This document shows positions 36,765 to 44,956 of a DNA stretch of 64,000 bases, one piece after another. A program made the position numbers and the translations under genes. This DNA comes from Geothrix campi. GTDB lineage: Bacteria; Acidobacteriota; Holophagae; Holophagales; Holophagaceae. The stretch is from NCBI RefSeq assembly GCF_024609265.1, contig NZ_JANHMP010000001.1, positions 1,479,495 through 1,543,494 on the forward strand, in the 5' to 3' direction. Each line of letters starts with the position of its first letter. Within the stretch, counting starts at the first letter, position 1. Under the pieces are notes generated by a model, which was not told the DNA's origin, did no database searches, and was given only the letters and a program-made list of their open reading frames with translations.

Positions 36765-37874
36765 GTGGCCGAAGCGATCCATTGCCCCAGCTGCTCCACC
36801 CGATACCGCCTGCGTCCCGAGCGGTTGAAGCCCTTCATCCGCCGGGCGAAGTGCTTCTCCTGCGGCGAAGTGTTCCCCCTGCGTGAGGCGGCGCCGGCCC
36901 CGCCGCCCGAGGCCCCTGCCGCCACCGCCCATTTCGATCTGGCGGACGTGGCCGCCGCCCTGGGGCAGATTCCAGGCACCCCTCCAGAGCCGGCCCCTGT
37001 CGCCCCCTCCTCCCTGACCCTGGGAGACCTGGAGGGCACGGATGCGGAAATTTTCGAAAAAACCCTGTCGGGCCTCTCTGCCGCCCCTCTCGAGGTGCCG
37101 CAGGAGGTGGCTCCCGTCGTCGCGCCCCCTGCCTCGGTGGCCGCCGCTCCGGTGGCTTCAGTGCCAGAGGTCGGTGAGGACACCCTGACGGGCACCTACA
37201 GCTCAGCCCGGGACGCCATCAGCAAGCTGTTCGCCGGCATCCCGGACCTTCCCCAGGCCCCGAAGACCCCCAAAGAAACTTCCTCCATGGATATGGAAGC
37301 CACGCTGTCGGCCCTGGAGACCACCCTCGGCCGGGGCGGCGCCACCCCTCCGGGCCTGGTGCCCCCGGCGGATGGCGATGAGCCCACGTCCTCTGGCCAC
37401 CTCCCCGATGCCTTGAAGGCCCCTTCCACCACCACGCTGCGCCTCACCCAGGACGACCTCCGGGCCGCCCTGCGGGCCGGGAAACCGGAGCAGCCCACCG
37501 AGGCCCTCCGCCCCTCGGACCTGATGGCCCCCCTCCCGGAACCAGTGATCCCAGCCGCCGCCCCGGCCGAAAGCAAGACTCCGCTCGAGGAGGCTGGCGC
37601 CGAACGACTGCGCCTGAAGATCGGCGAAGAGATCTACCCGGGCCTCACCATGGCCCAGCTGACCGCCTGGATCGAGGAGGGGCGCATCCTCGAGCACCAC
37701 CTCGTGGCCCGGCAGCACAGCGAGAACTGGCTGGAGGCCCACAAAGTCCCCGGCCTGCGCCCGATTTTCGATCGCCTGCGCCGCGATCGCGGCGAAATCC
37801 CCAGCCTTGATGCTTCCATCCTGGAGATCGCTCCCAAGAAGAGCCTCTTCGGGGGTCTCTTCGGGAAGAACTGA
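36765..37874 (+). CDS. zinc-ribbon (MJ0042-like) protein with Pro/Ala-rich linker
   Basis: From the GTG at 36765 (AGGAG six bases upstream) the protein has 369 residues. The first ~35 residues form an MJ0042-type zinc ribbon (IHCPSCSTRYRLRPERL, AKCFSCGEVFPLR). A long low-complexity Ala/Pro region follows. A folded C-terminal part from ~residue 275 contains LRLKIGEEIYPGLTMAQLTAW and HHLVARQHSENWLEAHKVPGL, resembling a GYF-like or DUF4339-type segment. Function unknown. A signalling or scaffold role is only a guess. It is followed by a secreted-protein gene one base later. Confidence 0.7.
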   Translation: MAEAIHCPSCSTRYRLRPERLKPFIRRAKCFSCGEVFPLREAAPAPPPEAPAATAHFDLADVAAALGQIPGTPPEPAPVAPSSLTLGDLEGTDAEIFEKTLSGLSAAPLEVPQEVAPVVAPPASVAAAPVASVPEVGEDTLTGTYSSARDAISKLFAGIPDLPQAPKTPKETSSMDMEATLSALETTLGRGGATPPGLVPPADGDEPTSSGHLPDALKAPSTTTLRLTQDDLRAALRAGKPEQPTEALRPSDLMAPLPEPVIPAAAPAESKTPLEEAGAERLRLKIGEEIYPGLTMAQLTAWIEEGRILEHHLVARQHSENWLEAHKVPGLRPIFDRLRRDRGEIPSLDASILEIAPKKSLFGGLFGKN

Positions 37875-37875
37875 T

Positions 37876-38355
37876 ATGCAGACCCTTGCCCTCGCCGCCC
37901 TCCTCTGCCTGACCCAGGCTCCCGCCCCGCCGGCGGCACCTGCGCCCGCAGCTCCCGCTTCCGAGGCCTCGCTCTCGTACTATTCCGAAGCCTTCCCCTT
38001 CGCCTGGGATCGCATGATCCCCCTCACCGTGAACGTGGACGGCCTCAAGGTCAGCAGCATCTTCTTCAACCGGCGCGAGCTGCAATCGGGTTTCCTGAAC
38101 CTGCTCAAGGGTGCAGAGTTCGGCACGCGGGCCCAGGTGGAGGTGACCAACACCGCGAAGTACCCAAAGATCCCGGGCTTTGCCGTGGCCGTGCTGGACA
38201 AGGACGGCAAGCTGCTGGGCGTGGCCTCCGGCGGCACCAAGGTCGGCACCATCAAGCCTGGCGAGACCGAGACCTTCGACCTTAACTTCACCCAGGTGAA
38301 GGAACGCCTCTCCAAAGGCGATCGGTTCCTGCTGGCCATCGAACTTCGCAACTGA
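37876..38355 (+). CDS. secreted hypothetical protein
   Basis: The 159-residue protein has a short signal sequence (MQTLALAALLCLTQA) and an Ala/Pro linker. A beta-rich domain follows, with IPLTVNVDGLKVSSIFFNRR, AQVEVTNTAKYPKIPGFAVA and GTIKPGETETFDLNF, resembling Ig-like or FxLYD-type domains. It starts one base after the zinc-ribbon gene stop. I do not recognise a named family. It ends before a multi-hairpin intergenic element. Confidence 0.65.
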   Translation: MQTLALAALLCLTQAPAPPAAPAPAAPASEASLSYYSEAFPFAWDRMIPLTVNVDGLKVSSIFFNRRELQSGFLNLLKGAEFGTRAQVEVTNTAKYPKIPGFAVAVLDKDGKLLGVASGGTKVGTIKPGETETFDLNFTQVKERLSKGDRFLLAIELRN

Positions 38356-38382
38356 GCTCTGTTCGACCCACTTGGGAGATAA

Positions 38383-38485
38383 GGCGAGCCTCCGCTTCGC
38401 CGAGGCTCGCCGTGGGGGTGCGGGGGTGTGCGCGCAGCGCGCCCCTAGATCCTGGCAGCGCAAGCGCTGCCAGGAGAACCCCCGC
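38383..38485. repeat. multi-hairpin intergenic element
   Basis: Three perfect inverted repeats fill the gap between two convergent genes. GGCGAGCCTC/GAGGCTCGCC (38383-38392/38402-38411) is the first. An outer GCGGGGGT/ACCCCCGC pair (38420-38427/38478-38485) encloses GCGCGC/GCGCGC (38430-38442) and CCTGGCAGCGC/GCGCTGCCAGG (38451-38474). The nested design resembles a REP/BIME-like or RNA-structured element more than a simple terminator. No second copy is visible in this window. Confidence 0.65.
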
Positions 38486-38491
38486 GGAGCA

Positions 38492-39496
38492 TTAATTCGC
38501 TTCCTGCTCGTGATAGTGGGCCAGCAGTTCGGCGGGCGTGACGGTGGCCGTGCCGACCTTGGCCACGACCACGCCCGCGGCGGCATTGGCCAGCATGGCG
38601 GCATCGCGCCAATCGGCCCCGGCGGCGATGGCAGCGCTGAAGGCGGCGATGACCGTGTCACCGGCGCCACTCACGTCGAAGACCTCCCGCGCCTCCGTGG
38701 GCACCATCCAGGGCGCCGTGTGGTCGCCACCCGGTGCGAAGAGGGCCATGCCCCGTTCACTCCGGGTCACCAGCAGGCCCTGCAGGCCCAGCTCGGCCAG
38801 GATCGCCCGGCCCGCCTCCGCCACTTCCGGATCAGACTTCGCAGAACGCTGGGCCAGTTCCGAGGTTTCCTTGGTATTGGGTGTCATGAGCGTCGCGCCC
38901 CGGTAGAGGGCCTTGTGCTCAGGTTTGGGATCCACGATCCAGGGCAGGGCCTTCGCGGCGCACAGGGACCGCACCGCGTCCATCACAGGCCCGTTCACAA
39001 CACCCTTGGCGTAATCCGACACGATCAAGGCCGAAGCATCCCCCAGGGCCCGCTCCAGCCGGTCCTGCAGGCCCATCAGCACCGCGGCCTCTGGTGGTCC
39101 GGATTCCTCGCGGTCGATGCGGAGCATCTGCTGCTGCTGGCCCACGACGCGGGTCTTGATGATGGTGGGCCGGGACGTATCGAGGACCAGGCCCGAGATC
39201 GAGATGCCCAGGCGGCCCAGCAGGCCCAGCAGCCGATCGCCGGCCACATCCTTCTGGAGGGTTCCGATGAGCAGGGGTTCCGCCCCCAGGGCCTTGAGGT
39301 TGGCCGCCACGTTGGCCGCCCCGCCCAGCACCGCCTGCTCGCGCACCACCCGCACGATGGGAACCGGCGCCTCCGGCGAGATGCGGCTGACCTCGCCGAA
39401 CAGATACTCGTCCAGCATCACGTCGCCCAGCACGGCCACCTTGCGGCCTTCCATGCGACGGAGCAGCGACTCGGCCTGGGCGCGGTCGAGCCTCAC
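38492..39496 (-). CDS. rfaE1: D-glycero-beta-D-manno-heptose-7-phosphate kinase
   Basis: The 334-residue ribokinase-fold enzyme has VAVLGDVMLDEYLFGEVSRI, the GGAANVAANLKALGA substrate motif and the catalytic FDVSGAGDTVIAAFSAA near the end. This is RfaE domain 1 (HldE-N), which makes heptose 1,7-bisphosphate for LPS inner core. The second (adenylyltransferase) domain is absent, so it would be a separate gene. The GTG start overlaps the Trm112-like stop codon (GTGA), indicating coupling. Confidence 0.92.
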   Translation of the reverse strand: MRLDRAQAESLLRRMEGRKVAVLGDVMLDEYLFGEVSRISPEAPVPIVRVVREQAVLGGAANVAANLKALGAEPLLIGTLQKDVAGDRLLGLLGRLGISISGLVLDTSRPTIIKTRVVGQQQQMLRIDREESGPPEAAVLMGLQDRLERALGDASALIVSDYAKGVVNGPVMDAVRSLCAAKALPWIVDPKPEHKALYRGATLMTPNTKETSELAQRSAKSDPEVAEAGRAILAELGLQGLLVTRSERGMALFAPGGDHTAPWMVPTEAREVFDVSGAGDTVIAAFSAAIAAGADWRDAAMLANAAAGVVVAKVGTATVTPAELLAHYHEQEAN

Positions 39497-39675
39497 GGCT
39501 GCACCTTCTTGGCGCCCATCTGCCTGGCCTGGTCCACCAGCATCACGGGGATGCCATCCTCGATCGGATAGAGCAGCCCGCACTTCTGGCAGTGCAGCCC
39601 CTCGGGTTTCTCCACGAGGTCCCCGTGGCAGGCCGGGCAGCAGAGAATCTCGAGGAGGCGCGGATCGAGCGGCAT
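39493..39675 (-). CDS. Trm112-family zinc-binding protein
   Basis: The 60-residue protein reads LLEILCCPACHGDLVEKPEG, then CQKCGLLYPIEDGIPVMLVD, the complete Trm112/YcaR pattern with two Cys pairs. Bacterial members are found next to LPS genes and methyltransferases, and their role is not firmly known. It overlaps the heptose kinase start by four bases, consistent with that LPS association. Confidence 0.92.
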   Translation of the reverse strand: MPLDPRLLEILCCPACHGDLVEKPEGLHCQKCGLLYPIEDGIPVMLVDQARQMGAKKVQP

Positions 39676-39728
39676 GGGATCAGCTTAGCGGAATCCTGTC
39701 CTGAAGGAGGCCACACCACCCCAAGGCC

Positions 39729-40082
39729 TCAGGGCCCGATGGCCGCGCCGCCGGTTTCGCCCGTCCGCACCCGATAGCATTCCTCCAGGTTCAGGACGAA
39801 GACCTTCCCGTCCCCCAGGTGGCTCGGCTCGGACTTGGCGGCCGCCATGATGGCTTCCACCGCGGGTTTGACGTAGTCCTCGTTCACCGCGATCTCGAGC
39901 TTCACCTTGGGGAGCAGGCGGATGAGACCGATCTTGTTGCCCCGGAACTGCTCCGCGAAGCCCTTCTGGGTGCCGCAGCCCCGCACGTCGGACACGGTCA
40001 TCAGGTAGATGTCCTTGGCCACCAGGGCGGCCTGGACGGCCTCGAACTTGTCGGGCCGGATGATGGCGATAATCATCTTCAT
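39729..40082 (-). CDS. glnK: P-II nitrogen regulator, T-loop lacking Tyr51
   Basis: The 117-residue protein begins MKMIIAIIRPDKFEAVQAAL and ends with the C-loop region KVFVLNLEECYRVRTGETG, both typical of GlnB/GlnK. The T-loop GTQKGFAEQFRGNKIGLIRLLPKVKLEI lacks the uridylylation tyrosine found in the RGAEYVV consensus and the segment is rewritten. Gln39 is kept. It follows amt with 12 bases between, so it likely gates the ammonium channel in response to ADP/ATP and 2-oxoglutarate but without GlnD modification. That is inference. Confidence 0.93.
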   Translation of the reverse strand: MKMIIAIIRPDKFEAVQAALVAKDIYLMTVSDVRGCGTQKGFAEQFRGNKIGLIRLLPKVKLEIAVNEDYVKPAVEAIMAAAKSEPSHLGDGKVFVLNLEECYRVRTGETGGAAIGP

Positions 40083-40094
40083 GGTCGGCTCCTC

Positions 40095-41795
40095 CTACAG
40101 AGTTTGGGGGACGGGAGTGGGCGTTCCGCTCGCCTTCTCGCTGTGGACGGGGACCCGCAGGGGCGCGCCCGCGGGAGAGGCCAGGGCCGAGATCACGTAT
40201 TCGGGATAGGCCGAGATGCCGTGCTCGTGGATGTCCAGACCATCGTGCTCGGCGTCCTCATGGAGCCGCAGGAGCCCCTTGGCGTCGATGGCGAGCATCA
40301 CAGCGAAGGACACGGCCAGCGTGGCCGAAGTGACGAGGGCGCTGCCGATGGCCTGGGCCGCCAGCACCTTGTACCCGCCGCCGTAGAAGAGCCCCGTGAG
40401 CTTGGTGGAGAGGTCGGGCGCGATGGGATCGCTGCCGATGGCGGAGAACTGGCCGCTGGCGAAGAGGCCGAGGGAGAGCGTGCCCCAGATGCCGTTCATC
40501 ATGTGCACCGGGACGGCGCCGATGGGATCGTCGATGCGCAGGTACTCCAGCAGGTCCACACCCAGGATCACGATCACGCCGGCGATGGCCCCGATCAGGA
40601 CCGAGCCGAGGGGGCTCACCCAGTAGCAGGGGGCCGTGATGGCCACCAGGCCCGCCAGGAAGCCGTTGGTGATGGAGCCCGGATCCCACTTCTCCGTGCG
40701 GAAGTAGATGTAGGACACCGCGGTGAGGCCGGCAGCGCAGGCCGCGAGAGTCGTGTTGGCGGCCACCCGGCCGATGCCTTCGAAGTCCATGGCGGAGAGG
40801 GTACTGCCGGGGTTGAAGCCGTACCAGCCGAACCAGAGCAGCAGGCCGCCGCAGACGGCGATGGTGAGGTCATGGGGCGTCATGGGGCCGCCACCATCCC
40901 GCTTGAACTTGCGCCCGAGGCGGGGGCCCAGCACCACGGCGCCCGCGAGGGCCACCGCGCCGCCGATGGTGTGCACCACCGTGGAACCGGCGAAATCATG
41001 GAAGTTCATGCCCAGCGAAGGCAGGAACTTGCCGGCGCTGCCCATGGTGGCGAGAAAGCCGTCGGGCCCCCAGACCCAGTGCCCGATGATGGGATAGATG
41101 AAGCCCGAAACCGCGAAGCTGTAGAGGATGTCGCCGATGAAATCCGTGCGCCCGATCATGGCGCCGGAGGTGATGGTGGAGCAGGTGTCCGCGAAGGCGA
41201 ACTGGAAGAGCCAGTGGGCGAGGATGGCCACGCCGGTGGCTCCATAGGTCACCGGGGCGCCCTTGAGGAAGAACCAGTGGGTGCCGATGAACCCGTTGCC
41301 CTCGCTGAACATGAACGCGTAGCCGAAGGCCCAGAAGAGGATGCCGCAGAGGCAGGTGTCGAAGACGCACTCCACGAGCACGTTCACCGTCTCCCGGGAG
41401 CGGCAGAAGCCGGCCTCCAGCATCACGAAGCCCACCTGCATGCCGAACACAAGGAAGGCCGCGATCAGGGTCCAGACCGTGTTGAGGGGGTTGATGAGGT
41501 CCTTGGCCACGACCACCGGCGGCGCGGGCGCTGGGGCCGCCGCTGCGGCCGGCGCGGCCGTGGCCACCGCTGCTGGAGGGTTCGAGGCGGGTGGCACATC
41601 CGCCCGGGCGGAACTGCCGTTGAGCAGCAGCGGGATGAGGATCATCATGCCAAGCACTGCGATCATCCCCAGCAGCTTGCCCGAGGCCAGCGTCAGGCCG
41701 TAGCGGCGCCATTCCGGGTCCCTCATGCGGGCGGACAGGCGAGCCAGTCTCTCGGAGAAGGAGAGCTTGTCGCGCTCGTGAGTGATCCGTGTCAT
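40095..41795 (-). CDS. amt: ammonium transporter with long N-terminal extension
   Basis: The 566-residue protein has a full Amt/Mep core (from ~residue 100): VWTLIAAFLVFGMQVGFVMLEAGFCRSR, FQFAFADTCSTITSGAM, SGFIYPIIGHWVWG, FHDFAGSTVVHTIGG, and the pore His pair in that segment and VPVHMMNGIWGT (fragments given). The N-terminal ~100 residues contain an extra hydrophobic helix (LLGMIAVLGMMILIPLLL) and an Ala/Pro linker rather than a plain signal peptide. GGAG seven bases upstream supports 41795. It sits between the TorF porin and glnK in a nitrogen operon. Confidence 0.93.
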   Translation of the reverse strand: MTRITHERDKLSFSERLARLSARMRDPEWRRYGLTLASGKLLGMIAVLGMMILIPLLLNGSSARADVPPASNPPAAVATAAPAAAAAPAPAPPVVVAKDLINPLNTVWTLIAAFLVFGMQVGFVMLEAGFCRSRETVNVLVECVFDTCLCGILFWAFGYAFMFSEGNGFIGTHWFFLKGAPVTYGATGVAILAHWLFQFAFADTCSTITSGAMIGRTDFIGDILYSFAVSGFIYPIIGHWVWGPDGFLATMGSAGKFLPSLGMNFHDFAGSTVVHTIGGAVALAGAVVLGPRLGRKFKRDGGGPMTPHDLTIAVCGGLLLWFGWYGFNPGSTLSAMDFEGIGRVAANTTLAACAAGLTAVSYIYFRTEKWDPGSITNGFLAGLVAITAPCYWVSPLGSVLIGAIAGVIVILGVDLLEYLRIDDPIGAVPVHMMNGIWGTLSLGLFASGQFSAIGSDPIAPDLSTKLTGLFYGGGYKVLAAQAIGSALVTSATLAVSFAVMLAIDAKGLLRLHEDAEHDGLDIHEHGISAYPEYVISALASPAGAPLRVPVHSEKASGTPTPVPQTL

Positions 41796-41855
41796 AGCGG
41801 GCTCCATGGATAGGGCTGCAGTGAAGGTTTCGAACTCAGCAGGGCGAGGCCCCGC

Positions 41856-42782
41856 CTAGAAGGCCTTGGCGATCGTCAGGGTCAGGCGCCCCTCGCCGAT
41901 GTTGTGCCCCGTGGCGTTCTCGTAGACCGTGACGTCGTTGTCCGCCGCACGGGACTTGGTGTCGGCATGGGTGCCAGCAAGCGTGAAGGTGTAGCCCTTG
42001 ATCTCCTTGGCGATTCCCAGTTTGTAGTCCGCATAGCTGAAGAGGGCGTTGTCGCCGGTGATCGTGGTTCCGTTGAAGAAGTAGTCAGGATTCGCCTTCG
42101 TGGCATAGGTGGTCTTGCCCCCATGCGCCAGCACGGTCCAGCCGCTTCCGCCCAGGGGAATCGCCAGGGACAGGTCGGCGTAGCTCGTGCCACCGGAGTT
42201 GTTGACGCCGAACGTGTTCGCGCTGATCACCTGGGAATATTTCAGGCTAGCCCAGGCATAGCCCAGACCCAGGTAGGCCTCGGTGGTGGCGGGGTTCCGG
42301 TAGGCGCCGAGGTTGTCGTAGGTGCCCGGGTAGAGGTAGCGGTAAAGCCCCACATCCAGGGTCCAGCCCTTGGCGAAGCCCCACTTGTAACCACCGAACA
42401 GATCCAGTTCCACGCCGGCGGAGTTCACCTTGCCCGCCCGGTAGAGCGGCGCGCCCACGGCGGCCGGCGAACCCAGAGAGGTAGGCGCGCTGGCCACGCC
42501 CGCGTTCTGATCGGTGAACCAGGAGATGTTGCTGAGGCTGGTGCTGAGGTAGAAACCGGTGGGGTGGACCAGATCCAGTTCCGCCTGGACCGTGGGTTTG
42601 CCATCGGTCTGGGTGAGCCCCCGAAAGAGGTACTGGGAGCCCAAGGTGGCCGAGCCGCTCACCGCGAAACCCAGAATGGCCGGAGGGGGCGGGGTCGCGG
42701 GTGCTGGGGGCGGCGTCGGGCTCTGCGCCGGCAGGAGGGCCGACACGGTCGCGAGCAGGGGAAGGGCCCTGGGTAAGTGCAT
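41856..42782 (-). CDS. TorF-family putative porin
   Basis: The 308-residue protein has a signal peptide (LPRALPLLATVSALLPAQ), a Pro-rich spacer, then beta-strand repeats with SGSATLGSQYLFRGLTQTDG, FYLSTSLSNISWF, GVELDLFGGYKWGFAKGWTLDVGLYRYLYPGT (in parts) and a C-terminal aromatic Phe (LTLTIAKAF) as in outer-membrane barrels. The pattern fits the conserved TorF/TIGR02001 family, often linked to amt and glnK. It probably lets ammonium or other small solutes across the outer membrane. GGAG seven bases upstream sets the ATG at 42782. Confidence 0.85.
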   Translation of the reverse strand: MHLPRALPLLATVSALLPAQSPTPPPAPATPPPPAILGFAVSGSATLGSQYLFRGLTQTDGKPTVQAELDLVHPTGFYLSTSLSNISWFTDQNAGVASAPTSLGSPAAVGAPLYRAGKVNSAGVELDLFGGYKWGFAKGWTLDVGLYRYLYPGTYDNLGAYRNPATTEAYLGLGYAWASLKYSQVISANTFGVNNSGGTSYADLSLAIPLGGSGWTVLAHGGKTTYATKANPDYFFNGTTITGDNALFSYADYKLGIAKEIKGYTFTLAGTHADTKSRAADNDVTVYENATGHNIGEGRLTLTIAKAF

Positions 42783-42915
42783 GACGCGCTCCAGAAAAGC
42801 AGGCAGACCGGGGGTCACCCCGCCGGAATCGAAGGAAGAAGGACCCCGCGGCCGGGGTATGACTGTCCTGGGGACCTGGGCGGCCCCTGGCGTCAAAGAG
42901 AGAAGTGGATGAACG

Positions 42916-43095
42916 TCAGCGGTGGAGGGGCGATTCCGAAGGGAGCGGCTGAATTCCCGACCCTGAGGCATCCCGGGAAGCACGGGAAGGGATCTGCTGG
43001 CTGCCGCCGCTGGGATCGACCTCGAGGAGCAGTGGCGAGATGGCCGCCAGGGCCACGACCACCGCGAGGACCCGGTACAGGGTTCGGCGGTTCAT
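42916..43095 (-). CDS. 59-residue membrane-anchored small protein in the nitrogen operon
   Basis: The short ORF starts MNRRTLYRVLAVVVALAAIS, giving a basic N-terminus and one hydrophobic helix, then a polar Ser/Pro tail to LPSESPLHR. AAGGAGA lies eight bases before the ATG, a strong ribosome site. It lies between a sigma-54 promoter and the TorF porin gene, so it would be the first gene of the operon. I know no homologue. The tail has no enzymatic motif. It could be a signal-anchored membrane peptide that modulates the porin or transporter, which is speculation. Confidence 0.6.
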   Translation of the reverse strand: MNRRTLYRVLAVVVALAAISPLLLEVDPSGGSQQIPSRASRDASGSGIQPLPSESPLHR

Positions 43096-43236
43096 GGGAG
43101 CTTCTCCTTCACGCGGGGCGGCGGATCGGTGTGGCCTTTGCCGTGGGAATCCGTTAGGACGAGCCAGGCCACGATCCGTTCCGATCCTCCTTGAGTCCAG
43201 GGGCCGACCATCGGTCCCTTGTGCCCGAAAGAGAGA

Positions 43237-43251
43237 GCAGGGAACGTGCCT
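43237..43251 (-). promoter_or_regulatory. sigma-54 promoter of the TorF-amt-glnK operon
   Basis: Read on the minus strand, AGGCACG-TTCC-CTGC carries GG (43250-43249) and GC (43238-43237) 12 bases apart, matching the -24/-12 consensus TGGCACG-N4-TTGC closely. The expected start is near 43226, giving a ~130-base leader before the small ORF. The flanking 43260-43390 stretch is AT-rich, the usual place for activator sites. Confidence 0.75.
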
Positions 43252-43393
43252 ATTGGAAATATCGCAAACTGAATGTGTTTAAAATATGAAATAATTTGAT
43301 TTAACATAAAATCGAAAACCTGATTTCATCCAAACAGGATTGACGAAAATGTAATACAGTCCGGAATATCCAACAAATTTGTAATATCGAATC

Positions 43394-44935
43394 TCAAGAG
43401 GACCGGAATCGTTCCGGCTCCAGGCCGTACTTCTGAACCTTGTAGTTCAGGATGCGCTCCGTGGTCTGCAGGAGCCGGGCGGCGCGGGAGCGGTTCCCCC
43501 GGGCCGATTTCAGGGCGTCCTGCAGCAGGTCCCGCTCGAAGGCGGCCACAGCATCACCCAGCGCCGCCCCCGGCACGGTACCCGAGACCTCGGCGGTCTG
43601 GAGGGAGGGCGGCAGGTGGTGGGCGTGGATCACCCCGCCTTCGCAGACGAGGATGGCCCGCTCAATGGCGTTCTCCAACTCCCGGACGTTGCCGGGCCAG
43701 TGGTAGGCCGCCAGCATGTCGATGGCCGACGTGGAGATGCGGCGGACATCCTTGCCCTGGGCCGCGGCGATCTTCTCCACGAAGTGGTCCGCCAGCAGCA
43801 GGATGTCCGCCTGGCGCTCCCGCAGGGGCGGCAGGAAGATCTCGAAGACATGCAGGCGGTAGTAGAGGTCCTCCCGGAAGGTGCCGGCCTTCACGGCGGC
43901 CTCCAGGTTCCGGTTGGTGGCGGTCAGAAGCCGCACGTCCACCTTCACGGGCCGCACGCCGCCCAGGCGCTCGAACTCCCGCTCCTGGAGGACCCGCAGC
44001 AGCTTCACCTGGGTGGCCGGGGACAGTTCGCCGACTTCATCCAGGAACAGCGTGCCGCCGTGAGCGAGCTCGAAGCGGCCCTTCTTGAGCTGGCGGGCGT
44101 CCGTGAAGGCGCCGGGTTCGTAGCCGAACAGTTCCGATTCGATGAGAGTCTCCGGCAGGGCGCCGCAGTTCACCTTCACGAAGGGCTTGTCCGCCCGGGG
44201 CGAGTTGTAATGGAGGGCATGGGCCACCAGCTCCTTGCCGGTGCCCGACTCCCCGCGGATGAGCACCGTGGTGCTGCTGGGCGCGGCCTGGGCCACGGCC
44301 TCGTAGACCCGCTGCATGGCGTGGCTGTGGCCAATGAGGTGGTGCAGGTCGTAGCGCTCCCGAAGCTCCAGCCGGAGCTGCTGGTTCTCCTCCACCAGCC
44401 GCTGGCGGTCGGCCGCGACGAGCCTCGCCACCTTCATGGCCAGGCCCACCATGGAGGCCGCGATCTGGAGCAACTTGGTGTCCCGGTCGAAGTCGCGATG
44501 ACGGTCGTAGGGCACCGTGAGACAGAGGGTGCCCGCCGTCTTCCGGTCCAGGAACACCGGGATGCAGAAGAAGGACATGTCCGACTTCTTCCGCTTCTGC
44601 TCCTTCAGGACGCCGGTGCGGTCCAGGAACAGCGGCTCCTGGCTGGCCTGGGGCACGACGATGGCCTTGCCGCTGGCCAGCACCCGCCCGTTGATGCCCT
44701 CGCCCACGCGGTAGCGGGCCCGGGCCACCCCCTGGCTCGACAGGCCGCGGGCCGCCTCGATCCGAAGGGCCGTCCCCTCCTCGTCTGCCAGCAGGATCGC
44801 GCCGTTCAGTGCCCCGAAGGCCTCCGCCAGGATCTCCAGCACCCGCGGCAGGGAGGCCCGGATATCCGAAGCGGCCAGCGCTTGGCTCAGCTCCAGCAGG
44901 GGCGAGAGATGAAGGGCATCCTCCGAGGCGGCCAT
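43394..44935 (-). CDS. NifA/NtrC-like sigma-54 activator with GAF domain, GAFTDA variant
   Basis: The 513-residue protein has an N-terminal GAF domain (residues ~10-170; GEGINGRVLASGKAIVVPQ), an AAA+ domain with Walker A GESGTGKELVAHALH, Walker B GGTLFLDEVGELSPA, and a C-terminal Fis HTH (SRAARLLQTTERILNYKVQKYG). The sigma-54 contact loop reads GAFTDA instead of GAFTGA. GGAG six bases upstream supports the ATG at 44935. It lies upstream of the sigma-54 promoter for TorF-amt-glnK on the same strand and very likely activates it. There is no receiver domain, so signals come through GAF or a P-II protein, as in NifA. Confidence 0.9.
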   Translation of the reverse strand: MAASEDALHLSPLLELSQALAASDIRASLPRVLEILAEAFGALNGAILLADEEGTALRIEAARGLSSQGVARARYRVGEGINGRVLASGKAIVVPQASQEPLFLDRTGVLKEQKRKKSDMSFFCIPVFLDRKTAGTLCLTVPYDRHRDFDRDTKLLQIAASMVGLAMKVARLVAADRQRLVEENQQLRLELRERYDLHHLIGHSHAMQRVYEAVAQAAPSSTTVLIRGESGTGKELVAHALHYNSPRADKPFVKVNCGALPETLIESELFGYEPGAFTDARQLKKGRFELAHGGTLFLDEVGELSPATQVKLLRVLQEREFERLGGVRPVKVDVRLLTATNRNLEAAVKAGTFREDLYYRLHVFEIFLPPLRERQADILLLADHFVEKIAAAQGKDVRRISTSAIDMLAAYHWPGNVRELENAIERAILVCEGGVIHAHHLPPSLQTAEVSGTVPGAALGDAVAAFERDLLQDALKSARGNRSRAARLLQTTERILNYKVQKYGLEPERFRSS

Positions 44936-44956
44936 GGGGGCTCCGGCAACAGGTTC

